From Trichodesmium sp050015995 (GTDB taxonomy: Bacteria > Cyanobacteriota > Cyanobacteriia > Cyanobacteriales > Microcoleaceae): a stretch of 64,000 nt of DNA. A program made the translations under genes and the position numbers. The notes beneath the pieces are model-generated. The model searched no databases, was not told the origin of the DNA, and was given only the letters and a program-made list of their open reading frames with translations. The stretch is taken from contig NZ_JBNHEP010000170.1 of assembly GCF_050015995.1 (NCBI RefSeq), forward strand, positions 1-64,000, written 5' to 3'. Each line of letters begins with the position of its first letter. Position 1 is the stretch's first letter. Positions 1 to 8,581 of the stretch are shown here, in pieces.

Positions 1-485
1 AATTTCTCTTCTATTGCGTATAAAGCAATAGTTAATTCATTTTCTGAAGCACCTGGTTATGGGAGATGAATAGTGAAATTTTTCTACTATATTTTTCTTT
101 TCTGTGCTCTGTTCCCTGTTCCCTAAGACCTAGAATTTTGTACCTCACCACTATGGGAATAGCTATATAATCAATATCCCCTATTTCTAGCAAATATTTA
201 TCAAACCTGCATAAGATTGACTTTCAAAATTATAAGTTAGGAGATTATCACTTTCATTTCAAGGGCGAAAGTGAAAAGTATCATAAGATGTGTGACAATC
301 AAAATAATTATTTCGTCTCAAGCATTTTTTTCGATAGATTAACGACAAGTTCCCATAAGTAAATTCCTGAATTATGACTGTAGAACTTTCTAGAAAAATA
401 GATGCTTAATATTAGCACTGACATAGTGCTTTAAATTCTGGCATTATTAAAGGTGTAAGTAACTTTTAAGTTTGAGGATAATTAA
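1..485. other. Intergenic, no gene seen
   Basis: No convincing open reading frame or RNA gene is visible. The stretch is AT-rich and holds a short run of the TTCCCTG-type heptamer seen elsewhere in the window (about 108-124). It ends in the ribosome binding region of the DUF1232 gene. Confidence 0.6.
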
Positions 486-827
486 ATGAGCTTTTCGATT
501 CAATCTCTATATACTTGGTATCGTAATACTATCCGTAATCCTAAATATCGTTGGTGGATTATTGCTGGAACATTAGCTTATGTATTGAGTCCTTTTGATA
601 TTTCTCCAGATTTTATCCCAATTGTCGGACAAATTGATGATGTTGCTATTGTAACTCTCTTAGTAGCAGAAGTTTCTCAGATGGTAGTTGATTTTATTAA
701 ATTACGTCGGGGTCAAGATACACCAGTTGTATCTAATGTGAATAATCAAGACTCAACTACTACCGATAGTACAGTTGATGTAAATGTAGTTTCTGTTCCA
801 GAAATACAGAAAGAAGAAAAACTGTAA
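486..827 (+). CDS. DUF1232 (YkvA-like) small membrane protein
   Basis: A 113-residue protein of the DUF1232/YkvA family, whose function is unknown. The family core covers about residues 18-65: RNPKYRWW, then a hydrophobic stretch with the hallmark SPFDISPDFIP and a Gly-x-x-Asp-Asp (GQIDD), then a second hydrophobic segment. The last 40 residues are a polar Ser/Thr/Asp/Val-rich tail without recognisable domain. Length is typical for the family. The start is supported by GAGGATA eight bases upstream of the ATG. It stands alone, with repeats downstream, so the context gives no role. The family call is firm; any function would be a guess. Confidence 0.85.
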   Translation: MSFSIQSLYTWYRNTIRNPKYRWWIIAGTLAYVLSPFDISPDFIPIVGQIDDVAIVTLLVAEVSQMVVDFIKLRRGQDTPVVSNVNNQDSTTTDSTVDVNVVSVPEIQKEEKL

Positions 828-862
828 ATATATCAAGTTAGGGGATAGGGAGTAGGGTTCAT

Positions 863-904
863 TAATGGATAATGGATAATGGATAATGGATAATGGATAA
901 TGGA
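863..904. repeat. Heptamer tandem repeat, 6 x TAATGGA
   Basis: Six perfect back-to-back copies of the 7-base unit TAATGGA, followed by TAATTACCTC. Heptameric short tandem repeats are characteristic of filamentous cyanobacteria. The same ATTAATGGATAATTACCTC context occurs with only two units at about 42920-42945, so the copy number varies between loci. The array seems to lie at one end of a larger dispersed element running to about 1010. Confidence 0.9.
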
Positions 905-1251
905 TAATTACCTCTGGTTAAAACCGTTACGGAATTGAATCTAAGGAAATATTATTTCTTTTTTTCTCCTTGCTCATGAGAGGCTTTAAACCAGAATTAT
1001 TTCATTATTAATTAATAATGAAATAATTGATAAATTCTCTGGAATAATTGATTTTATTTTTTATTATTGGAGATATCTAATAGCAATTGAAAAAAGTAGT
1101 GTAGATAGTGAATATTTATAATTCATATCTAGATTCTGCAACGTCTTAAACAATCAAGTAGACCAGGAAATACTATTTTTTAAAAAGAGCGAATTTAAAG
1201 ATTTAAAAATACTCTCTATCCCCCATATTCCTATCTTCTTCCTCTCTTTAT
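905..1251. other. Intergenic with dispersed-repeat remnants
   Basis: No gene is visible. Bases about 1035-1076 match, on the opposite strand, the AATAATAAAAAATAAAATC core and the AGACATCTCC-type end of the repeat family also seen at 37094, 44680 and 52680. This copy reads GGAGATATCTA at its end. Confidence 0.5.
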
Positions 1252-1371
1252 TAAATAGGGTTTACCGATCAAATATTAAAGGATTGACATATAAAGGTTT
1301 GAGCTTTTATTTTTAAATAGGGCTTACCGACCAAATATTAAAGAATTGACATATAAAGGTTTGAGGCTTTT
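1252..1371. repeat. Direct repeat, two ~57-bp copies upstream of lpxD
   Basis: Two tandem copies at about 1252-1308 and 1313-1371. They share TTAAATAGGG(T/C)TTACCGA(T/C)C, then AAATATTAAAG, ATTGACATATAAAGG and TTTGAG, differing at a few bases. Each copy contains a TTGACA-like block (ATTGACATAT), so a promoter-proximal role is possible but unproven. Confidence 0.75.
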
Positions 1372-1595
1372 TCTGGTCGAAAAAAGTGTGCCTGTTTCAG
1401 TTTAAAACTCTCAAAAAGTTAGCATTTTGGATAGACAAGGGCAAAAAATTACTCCCCTACTCCCCTACTCCTTAAAAAGACTTTTTCAGCAAACCCTAAA
1501 TATCTCCTAAAATAGTTTCTATAGACTTGGGTTGATTTTTTTTGGGGAAAATGGTAGAAATCCAAGAGTATTTGTGAGGAGTGGGGGTTCTAATT

Positions 1596-2639
1596 GTGAA
1601 ATTTAGCGAAATTGCAAGTAAACTTGGTTCTGAGATGCTCGCTTGTAGTCTGGAAAAAATAAATCATCTCGATCCAGATATTCAAGGTATAGCTGCAATA
1701 GATGAGGCAATAGCAGGTACTCTTAGTTATATTGAAGGAGCAAAATTTGCCAGTTATTTAGAAACGACAAATGCTAGTGCTTTAATTTTGCCGATGGATG
1801 AAACTCTACAAAATTTGGCAGGTGAGCGTGGTATTGGGTGGTTATCTGGTAAGGAACCAAGATTATTATTTGCTAAGGCGATCGCTCTTTTTTATCGACC
1901 TTTTGAACCTACTGCTGAAATTCATCCTACTTCTGTAGTTCACCGGACGGCAAAAGTAGGTAAGAATGTTTATCTTGGCGCTCATGTTGTGGTTGAGGAG
2001 GATGTAAAAATTGGTGATAATGTTTGTATTTATCCGAATGTGGTAATTTATCCAAATGTGGAAATTGGAGAGAATACTATTTTACACGCTAACTGTTCAA
2101 TTCACGAGAGGAGTCAGATAGGCAAGGGTTGTGTAATTCATAGTGGAGCAGTTATTGGAGGAGAGGGTTTTGGTTTTGTGCCGACTCCCGATGGTTGGTT
2201 TAAGATGGAACAGTCTGGCAAGGTTGTTTTGGAGGATGGTGTGGAAGTTGGAGGTAATACTACTATCGATCGCCCGGCGGTGGGTGAAACTAGAATTGGT
2301 GAGAATACAAAGTTAGATAATTTGGTCCAAATAGGTCATGGTTGTCAAATTGGTAAAAATTGTGCTTTGGCATCTCAGGTTGGTTTAGCTGGTGGAGTGA
2401 AGCTTGGGGATAATGTGATTTTAGCAGGTCAGGTAGGTGTTGCTAACCAGGCAAAAATAGGAAATGGAGCGATCGCTACTGCTCAAGCGGGTGTTCATAA
2501 TGATGTTGCTGCGGGAGAAATTGTTTCTAGTAGTCCAGCAGTTCCTAATAAGATTTATTTGAAAGCTTCTGCTATTTATAAACGCTTACCAGAAATTTAT
2601 CAGTCTGTTAAGCAGATGAAAAGGATGTTGATGCCATAG
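1596..2639 (+). CDS. lpxD: UDP-3-O-acylglucosamine N-acyltransferase
   Basis: LpxD transfers a 3-hydroxyacyl chain from acyl carrier protein to the 2-amino group of UDP-3-O-acylglucosamine, the third step of lipid A synthesis, in the cytoplasm. The N-terminal ~100 residues match the LpxD uridine-binding domain. From about residue 105 onward there is a long run of hexapeptide repeats forming a left-handed beta-helix (IGDNVCIYPNV, IGENTILHANC, IGKNCALASQV and others). The conserved catalytic His lies in QIGHGCQIG (His at about residue 248). A GTG start at 1596 (MKFSEIASKL) is chosen because cyanobacterial relatives begin that way and GAGGAG lies 14 bases upstream. An in-frame GTG at 1581 would overlap that site. 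No other lipid A gene is adjacent. Confidence 0.92.
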   Translation: MKFSEIASKLGSEMLACSLEKINHLDPDIQGIAAIDEAIAGTLSYIEGAKFASYLETTNASALILPMDETLQNLAGERGIGWLSGKEPRLLFAKAIALFYRPFEPTAEIHPTSVVHRTAKVGKNVYLGAHVVVEEDVKIGDNVCIYPNVVIYPNVEIGENTILHANCSIHERSQIGKGCVIHSGAVIGGEGFGFVPTPDGWFKMEQSGKVVLEDGVEVGGNTTIDRPAVGETRIGENTKLDNLVQIGHGCQIGKNCALASQVGLAGGVKLGDNVILAGQVGVANQAKIGNGAIATAQAGVHNDVAAGEIVSSSPAVPNKIYLKASAIYKRLPEIYQSVKQMKRMLMP

Positions 2640-2962
2640 ATTGAAGAAGATTTTAGGTTGTAGGTTTCAGCTCTTAAGTTAATAGTTAATATAAACCTTA
2701 GATAATTAAATATTCAAGCTTTATAAAATCATTTTTTGTATACATTATACCTTTGTTGGAATAAAAATTTAGAACTAAAGAACAAGATTTATGTTGTGGT
2801 AAAAATCTGATAATCCGATAATGAGAATATAGGGTTATTAATTTGCAAAACCGGGAAGTTATAGTTTTTTGTTGTCCTACTATTGATATTTGTCCTACTA
2901 TTGATATTGTTTTTAACATAAGTTATAGTAAAAAAATATAGTTTCATACCATTTATTTATCT
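2640..2962. other. Intergenic with an 18-bp tandem duplication
   Basis: No credible gene. The 18-base unit TGTCCTACTATTGATATT occurs twice in tandem at 2873-2890 and 2891-2908. A short minus-strand frame across it has no family likeness and no ribosome binding site. Confidence 0.6.
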
Positions 2963-3211
2963 ATGCTTGACACTTTACTAGCTAGCAAAGCTTCTGAGAT
3001 TGTAATTTATGGACTTGATAAAGTTACTGGAGGAGCTCTAGAGGCAATTGCCGGAGAAGTTATTAAGTCTTTAAAAAGCAATTTGCAGGGAATTTTTAAT
3101 CTAGACAGAGCTAGAGAAAATCAAGAACTACTGAAAGCTGCAATTTTGAATTCAATTACAGAAGATAAAAGTTTCCGTAATAATTTAGAGCAGCTAGTAT
3201 TAAGATTTTAG
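2963..3211 (+). CDS. Small unknown protein, probably 5' part of a broken gene
   Basis: An 82-residue frame not recognised as a named family. It has an amphipathic, helix-rich N-terminus (MLDTLLASKASEIVIYGLDK, then a GGALEAIAGEVIKSL segment) and ends at a TAG at 3209-3211. Reading the same frame past that TAG continues for 47 more codons to a TAA at 3353-3355. That extension is Asn/Gln/Thr-rich (NVSQNAQDRSFNFNN, later ISQQNNYFRNE) and looks coding. The downstream frame (to 4691) is open back to 3324 and overlaps the end of this one. A single ancestral gene with one nonsense codon and one frameshift is therefore likely. The low-complexity Asn-rich part resembles linkers or prion-like signalling motifs, but no specific motif is assigned. 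Confidence 0.55.
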   Translation: MLDTLLASKASEIVIYGLDKVTGGALEAIAGEVIKSLKSNLQGIFNLDRARENQELLKAAILNSITEDKSFRNNLEQLVLRF

Positions 3212-3440
3212 AAAGAGGAAAATAATACTATTAATGTTAGTCAGAATGCACAAGATCGTTCCTTTAACTTTAACAATCTAACTGCTGAAACTAATACGAA
3301 CATAGCTGCTGATACAAACATAAGTCAACAAAACAACTACTTTCGTAACGAATAATAGTTATCCAGACCTTCTTGATAAAGACTTAGTTCCTCTAACTCT
3401 AGGAGGAAAATTATTAACATATTTCAAAGTATTTTGTTTT

Positions 3441-4691
3441 TTGTGTTCAGCATTAATTTTCTGGGCATTATTTGGGTGGCTAGCTGAATACTCTTTTCCG
3501 TTTGGTGAATCAATTCAGTTACTTTTATCCTGCTTTCATGGAACTGTTTCAAATAAGGTAAACAAATTACAAAAACAGTTACAGGATACAGAATTTATCT
3601 CTCAGATAAACAACAAAGAGCAAATAAAAAAATTAAACAATCTTGATTTTCAAGCATGGTTATACATAGAAGTCTTAGATAAATTAGGTAAAAATGAAGC
3701 AGAATGTCATAAGAAAATCACCAAGACCATAGAAATTTTAAAGCAAAAAAAAGCAGAAATTTTAGAAGAACTGGAGCCGAGAAGACCAAAAAATTACCGT
3801 TTATTTAAAAGAATACACAATTTTTTTCAAGATGGGAACTTAACTAGAACAGAAAAAGAACTCAACCGAATAGATAAAATTTTAAATGACTTAGTCTGTG
3901 CTGCTAAAAAAAGTTCTCCTTCACCAGATATTATTCAGGATTTACTCAATGATTTATACTTAGCTATATCTCAAAATGCTGAGAATATTCACCCTAAAAA
4001 AATAGGATTATTGTATAAAGTTGGCGAGTTACTTAATCTCATATCTAAAAAAGAGATTTCCAGGCTTGACAGACAAGAATTAGATAATTATTATGAGAGT
4101 ACAATTAAGGAATTAAAATCTCAAATAAAAGTTTTTTCTACAGAATTAAAAAAATTACTTCAAGAAAAGTATGTTCACGAACAAGAATTACAGAGACTAA
4201 ATAAAGTAATAGCTGAAGGTAATATTGAAATAGCAAAAATTAGTGAAGAGGTTAAACATTATAGAGAACAATGTAAATCCCAAAATTCTCTAGTTGATAA
4301 TTTGCAACATCAATTAAATGTAGCAAATCAGAAATTGAAAGCAGTACAAACCGAACGAAAATCTATATTAAACAGAAACAATCAACTTATAGAAGATATT
4401 AATCAAAAACAAAGTGAAATATCTTCACTTATAGATAAGTATTCTGCCATCAGACCTTTAGAAGGTAAATATATCGGAAATATTAGTAATAAATCTAGTA
4501 AGTATCACTTTAGTGAAAAATGTCCAGATTGGAAGATGCTTGTGGCAGAGTATGTTTTGGATATTGATGGTTCGCGAGAAATGATCAATAGAGAAATTAT
4601 CAATCGTAGTCAGTCAAATATCTTTAGAAAAAATGGGTTAGAAGCGTGTCAATTTTGTGCAAATCAAAGAAAAAATAAAAAGAAAAAATAA
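3441..4691 (+). CDS. Membrane-anchored coiled-coil protein with C-terminal zinc-binding domain
   Basis: About 416 residues. The N-terminus has one hydrophobic segment (SALIFWALFGWLAEY). Residues ~40-330 are a long charged helical/coiled-coil region rich in Lys, Glu, Gln and Leu. The last ~75 residues resemble an Ada-like zinc-binding domain: GKYIGN, KYHFSEKCPDW and a final CQFC, giving His and three Cys as likely metal ligands. No enzyme motif is seen. The start is uncertain. TTG at 3441 is the first usable initiator, yet the frame is open and coding-like back to 3324 without an ATG or GTG. A strong AGGAGG at 3401-3406 has no fitting in-frame start just downstream. The gene probably continued from the 2963 frame and is now broken. 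Confidence 0.6.
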   Translation: MCSALIFWALFGWLAEYSFPFGESIQLLLSCFHGTVSNKVNKLQKQLQDTEFISQINNKEQIKKLNNLDFQAWLYIEVLDKLGKNEAECHKKITKTIEILKQKKAEILEELEPRRPKNYRLFKRIHNFFQDGNLTRTEKELNRIDKILNDLVCAAKKSSPSPDIIQDLLNDLYLAISQNAENIHPKKIGLLYKVGELLNLISKKEISRLDRQELDNYYESTIKELKSQIKVFSTELKKLLQEKYVHEQELQRLNKVIAEGNIEIAKISEEVKHYREQCKSQNSLVDNLQHQLNVANQKLKAVQTERKSILNRNNQLIEDINQKQSEISSLIDKYSAIRPLEGKYIGNISNKSSKYHFSEKCPDWKMLVAEYVLDIDGSREMINREIINRSQSNIFRKNGLEACQFCANQRKNKKKK

Positions 4692-4731
4692 ATGGTTTAA
4701 GGGAAATTGATAAACTGATTCAACAAACCTA

Positions 4732-5013
4732 TTAACTAACTAAAAATATTCGTAACACTTGGCTTAATAACTTAAAACAAAAAAAATCTTCCAGAGCTTT
4801 AGTTTCACCCACTACTATTTCTTGACGCACCATTTCAGCCAAAATATCCCACTGTTCATCCTTAGTAGCTCCGAATTTATCTTGCCACAATCTTTCATAT
4901 TCTAATTCAGCTAAAAGACGAGAGGCGATCGCATCTTGTTCTGCTTCTGGCAATTTCTCAATTTGGGAAATTGCACGCCGAAGTAACTCTGTCATGTTTA
5001 AATATTTATCCAA
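4732..5013 (-). CDS. Antitoxin-like small protein, orphan
   Basis: A 93-residue protein of a common cyanobacterial group often found as the antitoxin half of toxin-antitoxin pairs. Recognisable parts are ELLRRAISQIEKLPEAEQDAIASRLLAEL, described here by its ends only, then a W-x-x-x-F-x-x-T-x-D-E-Q-W-D block (WQDKFGATKDEQWD) and EMVRQEI. The family likeness fades after ALEDFF. The last ~14 residues are hydrophobic and unlike the usual end, and the junction lies at a run of A/T, so a frameshift at the 3' end is possible. No toxin gene is next to it: only 40 bases separate it from the coiled-coil gene on one side, and the HerA-like gene diverges on the other. Start could also be the second Met (4995). 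Confidence 0.55.
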   Translation of the reverse strand: MDKYLNMTELLRRAISQIEKLPEAEQDAIASRLLAELEYERLWQDKFGATKDEQWDILAEMVRQEIVVGETKALEDFFCFKLLSQVLRIFLVS

Positions 5014-5142
5014 TTTTCTATATTATTAGACCAAATATACTCATCATTTATTATCCAATCATACCAATTTTCCTTCCTTCTTCCTTCTTGAATAAAAATG
5101 ATATAACTTAATATATCATCCCAAAATAATCAAGAAATTTAC

Positions 5143-6882
5143 ATGGATTTTGAACGACCATTAGGCTCAGTAATTCAAGGTTCCCTCAGTCAAGGATTAG
5201 AAGTACGACTCCACCCAGACGTATTGGTAGAAGATATGCGAGTTGGTAAATTTTTAGTCGTACAAGGAGTACGCGCCCACTTTTTCTGTATGCTAACCGA
5301 TGTTTTATTAGGAACATCCAGCGAACGAATAATGATTAACCCGCCCCTACCCACAGATGATTTTTTACAATCTGTTTTAGCTGGAGGTAGTACCTACGGA
5401 ACTATCGAACTCGCCCCAATGTTAATGTTAGTTATTGCTCCAGAAACATCACCAGTTTCTTTCAAATCGAACGAAAAAAATGACAATCAAAAAAAATCCC
5501 AATCCATAGAAAATTTAGCATCCTTTGAAGCTCAAACCAGTGCCGAAATTAAATTAATGCCAGTCAAAACTATTCCTAGTCATTTTTCCCAAGTTTATGA
5601 AGCAAGTGTCAGAGATTTTAGTCTAGTTTTTGGTAGGGAAGACGACCCCAGTCGCCGCAATTTTGCTGTGGGTAAACCTATTGATATGGATGTATCTGTT
5701 TGTTTAGATTTAGATAGATTTGTAGAACGGAGTAATGGCATTTTTGGTAAGTCGGGAACTGGTAAATCTTTTCTGACTCGTCTACTTTTATCTGGCATTA
5801 TTCGGAAGGGTGCTGCAGTAAATTTAATTTTTGATATGCACTCTGAATATGGTTGGGAAGCTATGGCTGAAGGAAAACAAGTTAATACTGTTAAAGGTTT
5901 ACGACAATTATTTCCCGATCGAGTCGAACTTTGGACGCTTGACCCAGAATCTACTAGACGTAGAGGGGTACGAGATGCACGAGAATTGTATCTTAGCTAC
6001 AACCAAATTGAGGTTGAGGATATTGGGTTGGTGCAGCGGGAGTTAAATTTGTCTGAGGCAAGTATTGATAGTGCAAATATTCTCCGCAGTGAATTTGGCA
6101 AGTCTTGGATTACTCAATTATTAGCAATGACTAATGAAGATATCCAAATATTTTGTGATGAGAAGAGAGGTCATAAAGGTTCGATTATGTCATTGCAAAG
6201 GAAATTGTTACGACTGGATAATCTGAAATATATGCAGACAAAAAATACCAACAATTATATAGAAGAAATTTTAGAATCTTTAGATGCAGGAAAGCACGTT
6301 ATTATTGAATTTGGTTCCCAGTCAAATATGCTTTCTTATATGTTGGCAGCTAATATGATTACTCGCAGAATTCATAATAGTTATGTGCGTAAAGCAGATA
6401 AATTTTTAAGTTCTAAAAATCCTAATGACCGCCCTCAACAATTAGTCATAACTATCGAGGAAGCTCACCGTTTTCTCGACCCTGCCATAGTACGTTCGAC
6501 TATTTTTGGTACTATTGCTAGGGAGATGCGGAAATATTTTGTGACTTTATTGGTGGTAGACCAGCGACCTTCGGGAATAGATGCGGAAGTTATGTCTCAA
6601 ATTGGTACGAGAATTACGGCTTTATTGAATGATGATAAGGATATTGATTCTATTTTTACGGGAGTTTCTGGCGGTCATAGTTTGCGGTCTGTTTTGGCAA
6701 AGTTGGATTCTAAACAACAAGCTTTAGTATTAGGTCATGCCGTACCGATGCCTGTAGTAATTCAAACTCGTGCTTATGACAAAACTTTTTATCAGGAAAT
6801 TGGAGATATGGATTGGCGGTATGTTTCTGATAATGAATTGTTTGAAGCGGCTCAAGTGGCTTTGGATGATATTGGGTTTTAG
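5143..6882 (+). CDS. HerA-like (DUF87) ATPase
   Basis: A 579-residue P-loop ATPase of the HerA/FtsK-like DUF87 group, proteins that form hexamers and move DNA. Residues 1-120 form the N-terminal beta-barrel-like part typical of HerA. The Walker A motif GKSGTGKS is at residues 202-209 and Walker B with the double Glu (LVITIEEAHRF) starts at about 434. The sensor/arginine-finger region follows (VDQRPSGI, QIGTRI). In archaea HerA works with the NurA nuclease in end resection; in bacteria it is also found in defence loci. No nuclease gene is adjacent, so the partner is unknown. The cyanobacterial version is usually a stand-alone conserved gene, so a housekeeping role is as likely as defence. The start ATG follows an AT-rich leader without a strong ribosome site. 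Confidence 0.82.
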   Translation: MDFERPLGSVIQGSLSQGLEVRLHPDVLVEDMRVGKFLVVQGVRAHFFCMLTDVLLGTSSERIMINPPLPTDDFLQSVLAGGSTYGTIELAPMLMLVIAPETSPVSFKSNEKNDNQKKSQSIENLASFEAQTSAEIKLMPVKTIPSHFSQVYEASVRDFSLVFGREDDPSRRNFAVGKPIDMDVSVCLDLDRFVERSNGIFGKSGTGKSFLTRLLLSGIIRKGAAVNLIFDMHSEYGWEAMAEGKQVNTVKGLRQLFPDRVELWTLDPESTRRRGVRDARELYLSYNQIEVEDIGLVQRELNLSEASIDSANILRSEFGKSWITQLLAMTNEDIQIFCDEKRGHKGSIMSLQRKLLRLDNLKYMQTKNTNNYIEEILESLDAGKHVIIEFGSQSNMLSYMLAANMITRRIHNSYVRKADKFLSSKNPNDRPQQLVITIEEAHRFLDPAIVRSTIFGTIAREMRKYFVTLLVVDQRPSGIDAEVMSQIGTRITALLNDDKDIDSIFTGVSGGHSLRSVLAKLDSKQQALVLGHAVPMPVVIQTRAYDKTFYQEIGDMDWRYVSDNELFEAAQVALDDIGF

Positions 6883-6900
6883 TTCAGGAGTTGGTGGTAA

Positions 6901-7070
6901 ATATTTTATATAGAATCCGGGTAATGAATTATCGTCCTACTTAGGAGTCAGGAATCAGCATTCAGGAGTCAAGAGTTAGGAGAAAGAAAGGATTTGAATA
7001 GCATGAATTTTTAAATTCGTATTCAATAGAACATCTCTAAGTTGAGGAAGTAATTTTACGATGTTATACA
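6901..7070. repeat. Dispersed repeat, copy A (second copy at 10455-10605)
   Basis: This stretch resembles 10455-10605. Shared blocks are ATATAGAATC, AGGAGTCAGGA, GATTT(G/A)AATAGCAT(G/A)AA, TTTTTAAATT, GTATTCAAT, and GAGGAAGTAATTTA. The second copy lies just upstream of a decayed tnpB, so the repeat may be the non-coding left part of an IS605-type element. Confidence 0.65.
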
Positions 7071-7234
7071 GTTACTGTATAACTTAGTGGTTGAATCAAC
7101 TCCTAATGAGATTTCAATTAATCAAGGTATCTTTCCAGCAACAAAATAGCAGAAACTAGCTGAAGTTATTGTCAGTTAAGCTTTGTCAGCGAATAAATAT
7201 TCTTTTGTGATGATGTAGTGCCTATGGAACTAGA

Positions 7235-7708
7235 CTATATGTAAATTTGTTTGCTAGGTTGCCTTGCAGTAGCTGGATTGGATTGAGTATCTATGAATTG
7301 CACTGGCTCATAAGTATTAATCCACAAGTGAGCGCCACATTTTGCTGGTTGGTAAGGTCGATAAACAATTTGGCAAGGACCTGGAATATATAAGTCATAA
7401 CCATAATCGTTGCGCTTGCCATCCTTAACAGAAAGAACTGGTTCTAGTTGTTCTGGAGGTTTACCGATATTGCCTTTTATTTTGCTTTGATTAACATGAA
7501 TCATTTTAGGTTTGGTAGGTTCTTGCTTGTGCCAAATACCTTTCGGACCGCGCCGAGCCGGAATTATTACAGGCATTCCACTCGAAGATACTGGTATTTC
7601 CCAGAATCTACCTTTTTTGTCAGCTCCTTTGACTCTTCCTTGAGCTAATAAAACTAATAAACGTTGACGAGATATCCCTAATAGAAAAGATGCTTCTCTA
7701 GTACCCAT
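7235..7708 (-). CDS. Helix-turn-helix DNA-binding protein, cyanobacterial
   Basis: 157 residues. The first ~45 residues form an excisionase/MerR-like winged helix: TREASFLLGISRQRLLVLL, then GRVKGADKKGRFWEIPV. This is the layout of the helix-turn-helix group that reads a short DNA site. A basic, Pro/Lys-rich middle follows, and the C-terminal ~55 residues (GPCQIVYRPYQPAKCGAHLW) are conserved in related cyanobacterial proteins without a known function. GAGAAAAAAATC before the ATG gives an acceptable ribosome site. The psaK gene lies upstream on the same strand 117 bases away, but no operon is evident. The target is unknown. It could be a chromosomal regulator or a remnant of a mobile element. 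Confidence 0.65.
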   Translation of the reverse strand: MGTREASFLLGISRQRLLVLLAQGRVKGADKKGRFWEIPVSSSGMPVIIPARRGPKGIWHKQEPTKPKMIHVNQSKIKGNIGKPPEQLEPVLSVKDGKRNDYGYDLYIPGPCQIVYRPYQPAKCGAHLWINTYEPVQFIDTQSNPATARQPSKQIYI

Positions 7709-7824
7709 GATTTTTTTCTCAACTGTTGGACAATAGTTAATTCTAGTAAATTTAAGGTAACTTTCTAAAAGTTACCTCAAAATAAATGTAAATGAAATTA
7801 TTGATTTTGTTGACCTAAAATTAT

Positions 7825-8085
7825 TTACAGGCTACCTATATTTGCTAAACCAAGAATCACACCTGCACCTAAAATGTGACCGAAGCTTGTAGTTGCCAGA
7901 ACACCAGCTACTCCAAAACCACCAAAAAAGTTGGAACCAGGCATCGCTGGGCCGACACTAGGATATTTAACTGTTAACTTGGCAAAGGCGATCGCTACGA
8001 TATTGCAGATAATCATTATTAGGGCTATTTTAGGACTCCAGTCAAAAGTATTGGGGCCAAGTGTTAATAAGGTTGAGTCAAGCAT
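7825..8085 (-). CDS. psaK: Photosystem I reaction centre subunit PsaK
   Basis: PsaK (subunit X) is a small thylakoid membrane protein at the edge of photosystem I that binds chlorophyll and helps couple antenna complexes. The 86-residue frame has the family's two transmembrane helices: WSPKIALIMIICNIVAIAF and, near the end, the diagnostic ATTSFGHILGAGVILGL. The start is the Met of MLDSTLLTLGP. An in-frame Met 15 codons upstream exists, but AGGA sits nine bases before the chosen ATG and the family begins MLDSTLLT. Length is normal. The gene stands alone, as psaK usually does in cyanobacteria, where several paralogues may exist. Confidence 0.93.
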   Translation of the reverse strand: MLDSTLLTLGPNTFDWSPKIALIMIICNIVAIAFAKLTVKYPSVGPAMPGSNFFGGFGVAGVLATTSFGHILGAGVILGLANIGSL

Positions 8086-8581
8086 TTTTTCTTGTCCTAT
8101 ATATATGTACATTGAAAACCTCAGTGGCATCTTTATATCAGAAAATTGTTCTTTTTTTTCTTCCCGTGAGACTTAGCAATAATTCTTTACAAATCCAGAA
8201 GGAAGAGGCCAGAAAGAAGAAATTTCTTATTTTTAATTGACTAATTACTAAAATCTATACAAAATCTTTTGATTCAACAATTTAAAATATCCTTTTGACA
8301 GGAGAGAATAAATAGATTCAAACCAAAAAAGCAAAAATAGAAATACTGGAAGCTTTTATTAAAACAGCATCTCTTCGTGTTATTCAAGAAATGAGTCGTC
8401 AGCAGACAAATTTCTCCTTCCTGTAATAATTAGTTAATAACTCATATGGTAATAGTTAACGGCTGAATGCTTTCCTTAAGCCTAATATTTTTTAACTAAT
8501 TCTTGGAAATCTCTCAATTGCTTTTTCCTCCTTTAAAGGTAATCAAGCTGATAGCTGAATGCTTACATACTGATGACTGAA
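8086..8581. other. Intergenic upstream of psaK
   Basis: This holds the psaK leader and little else. A short plus-strand frame ending near 8425 (ending RQQTNFSFL) reads like a coding scrap, but it has no start and no family likeness. No hairpin terminator with a T-run was recognised. Confidence 0.4.

Noticed and set aside
2698..2919. 73-codon minus-strand frame
   Set aside because: It spans an 18-base tandem duplication, lacks a ribosome site and any family signature.
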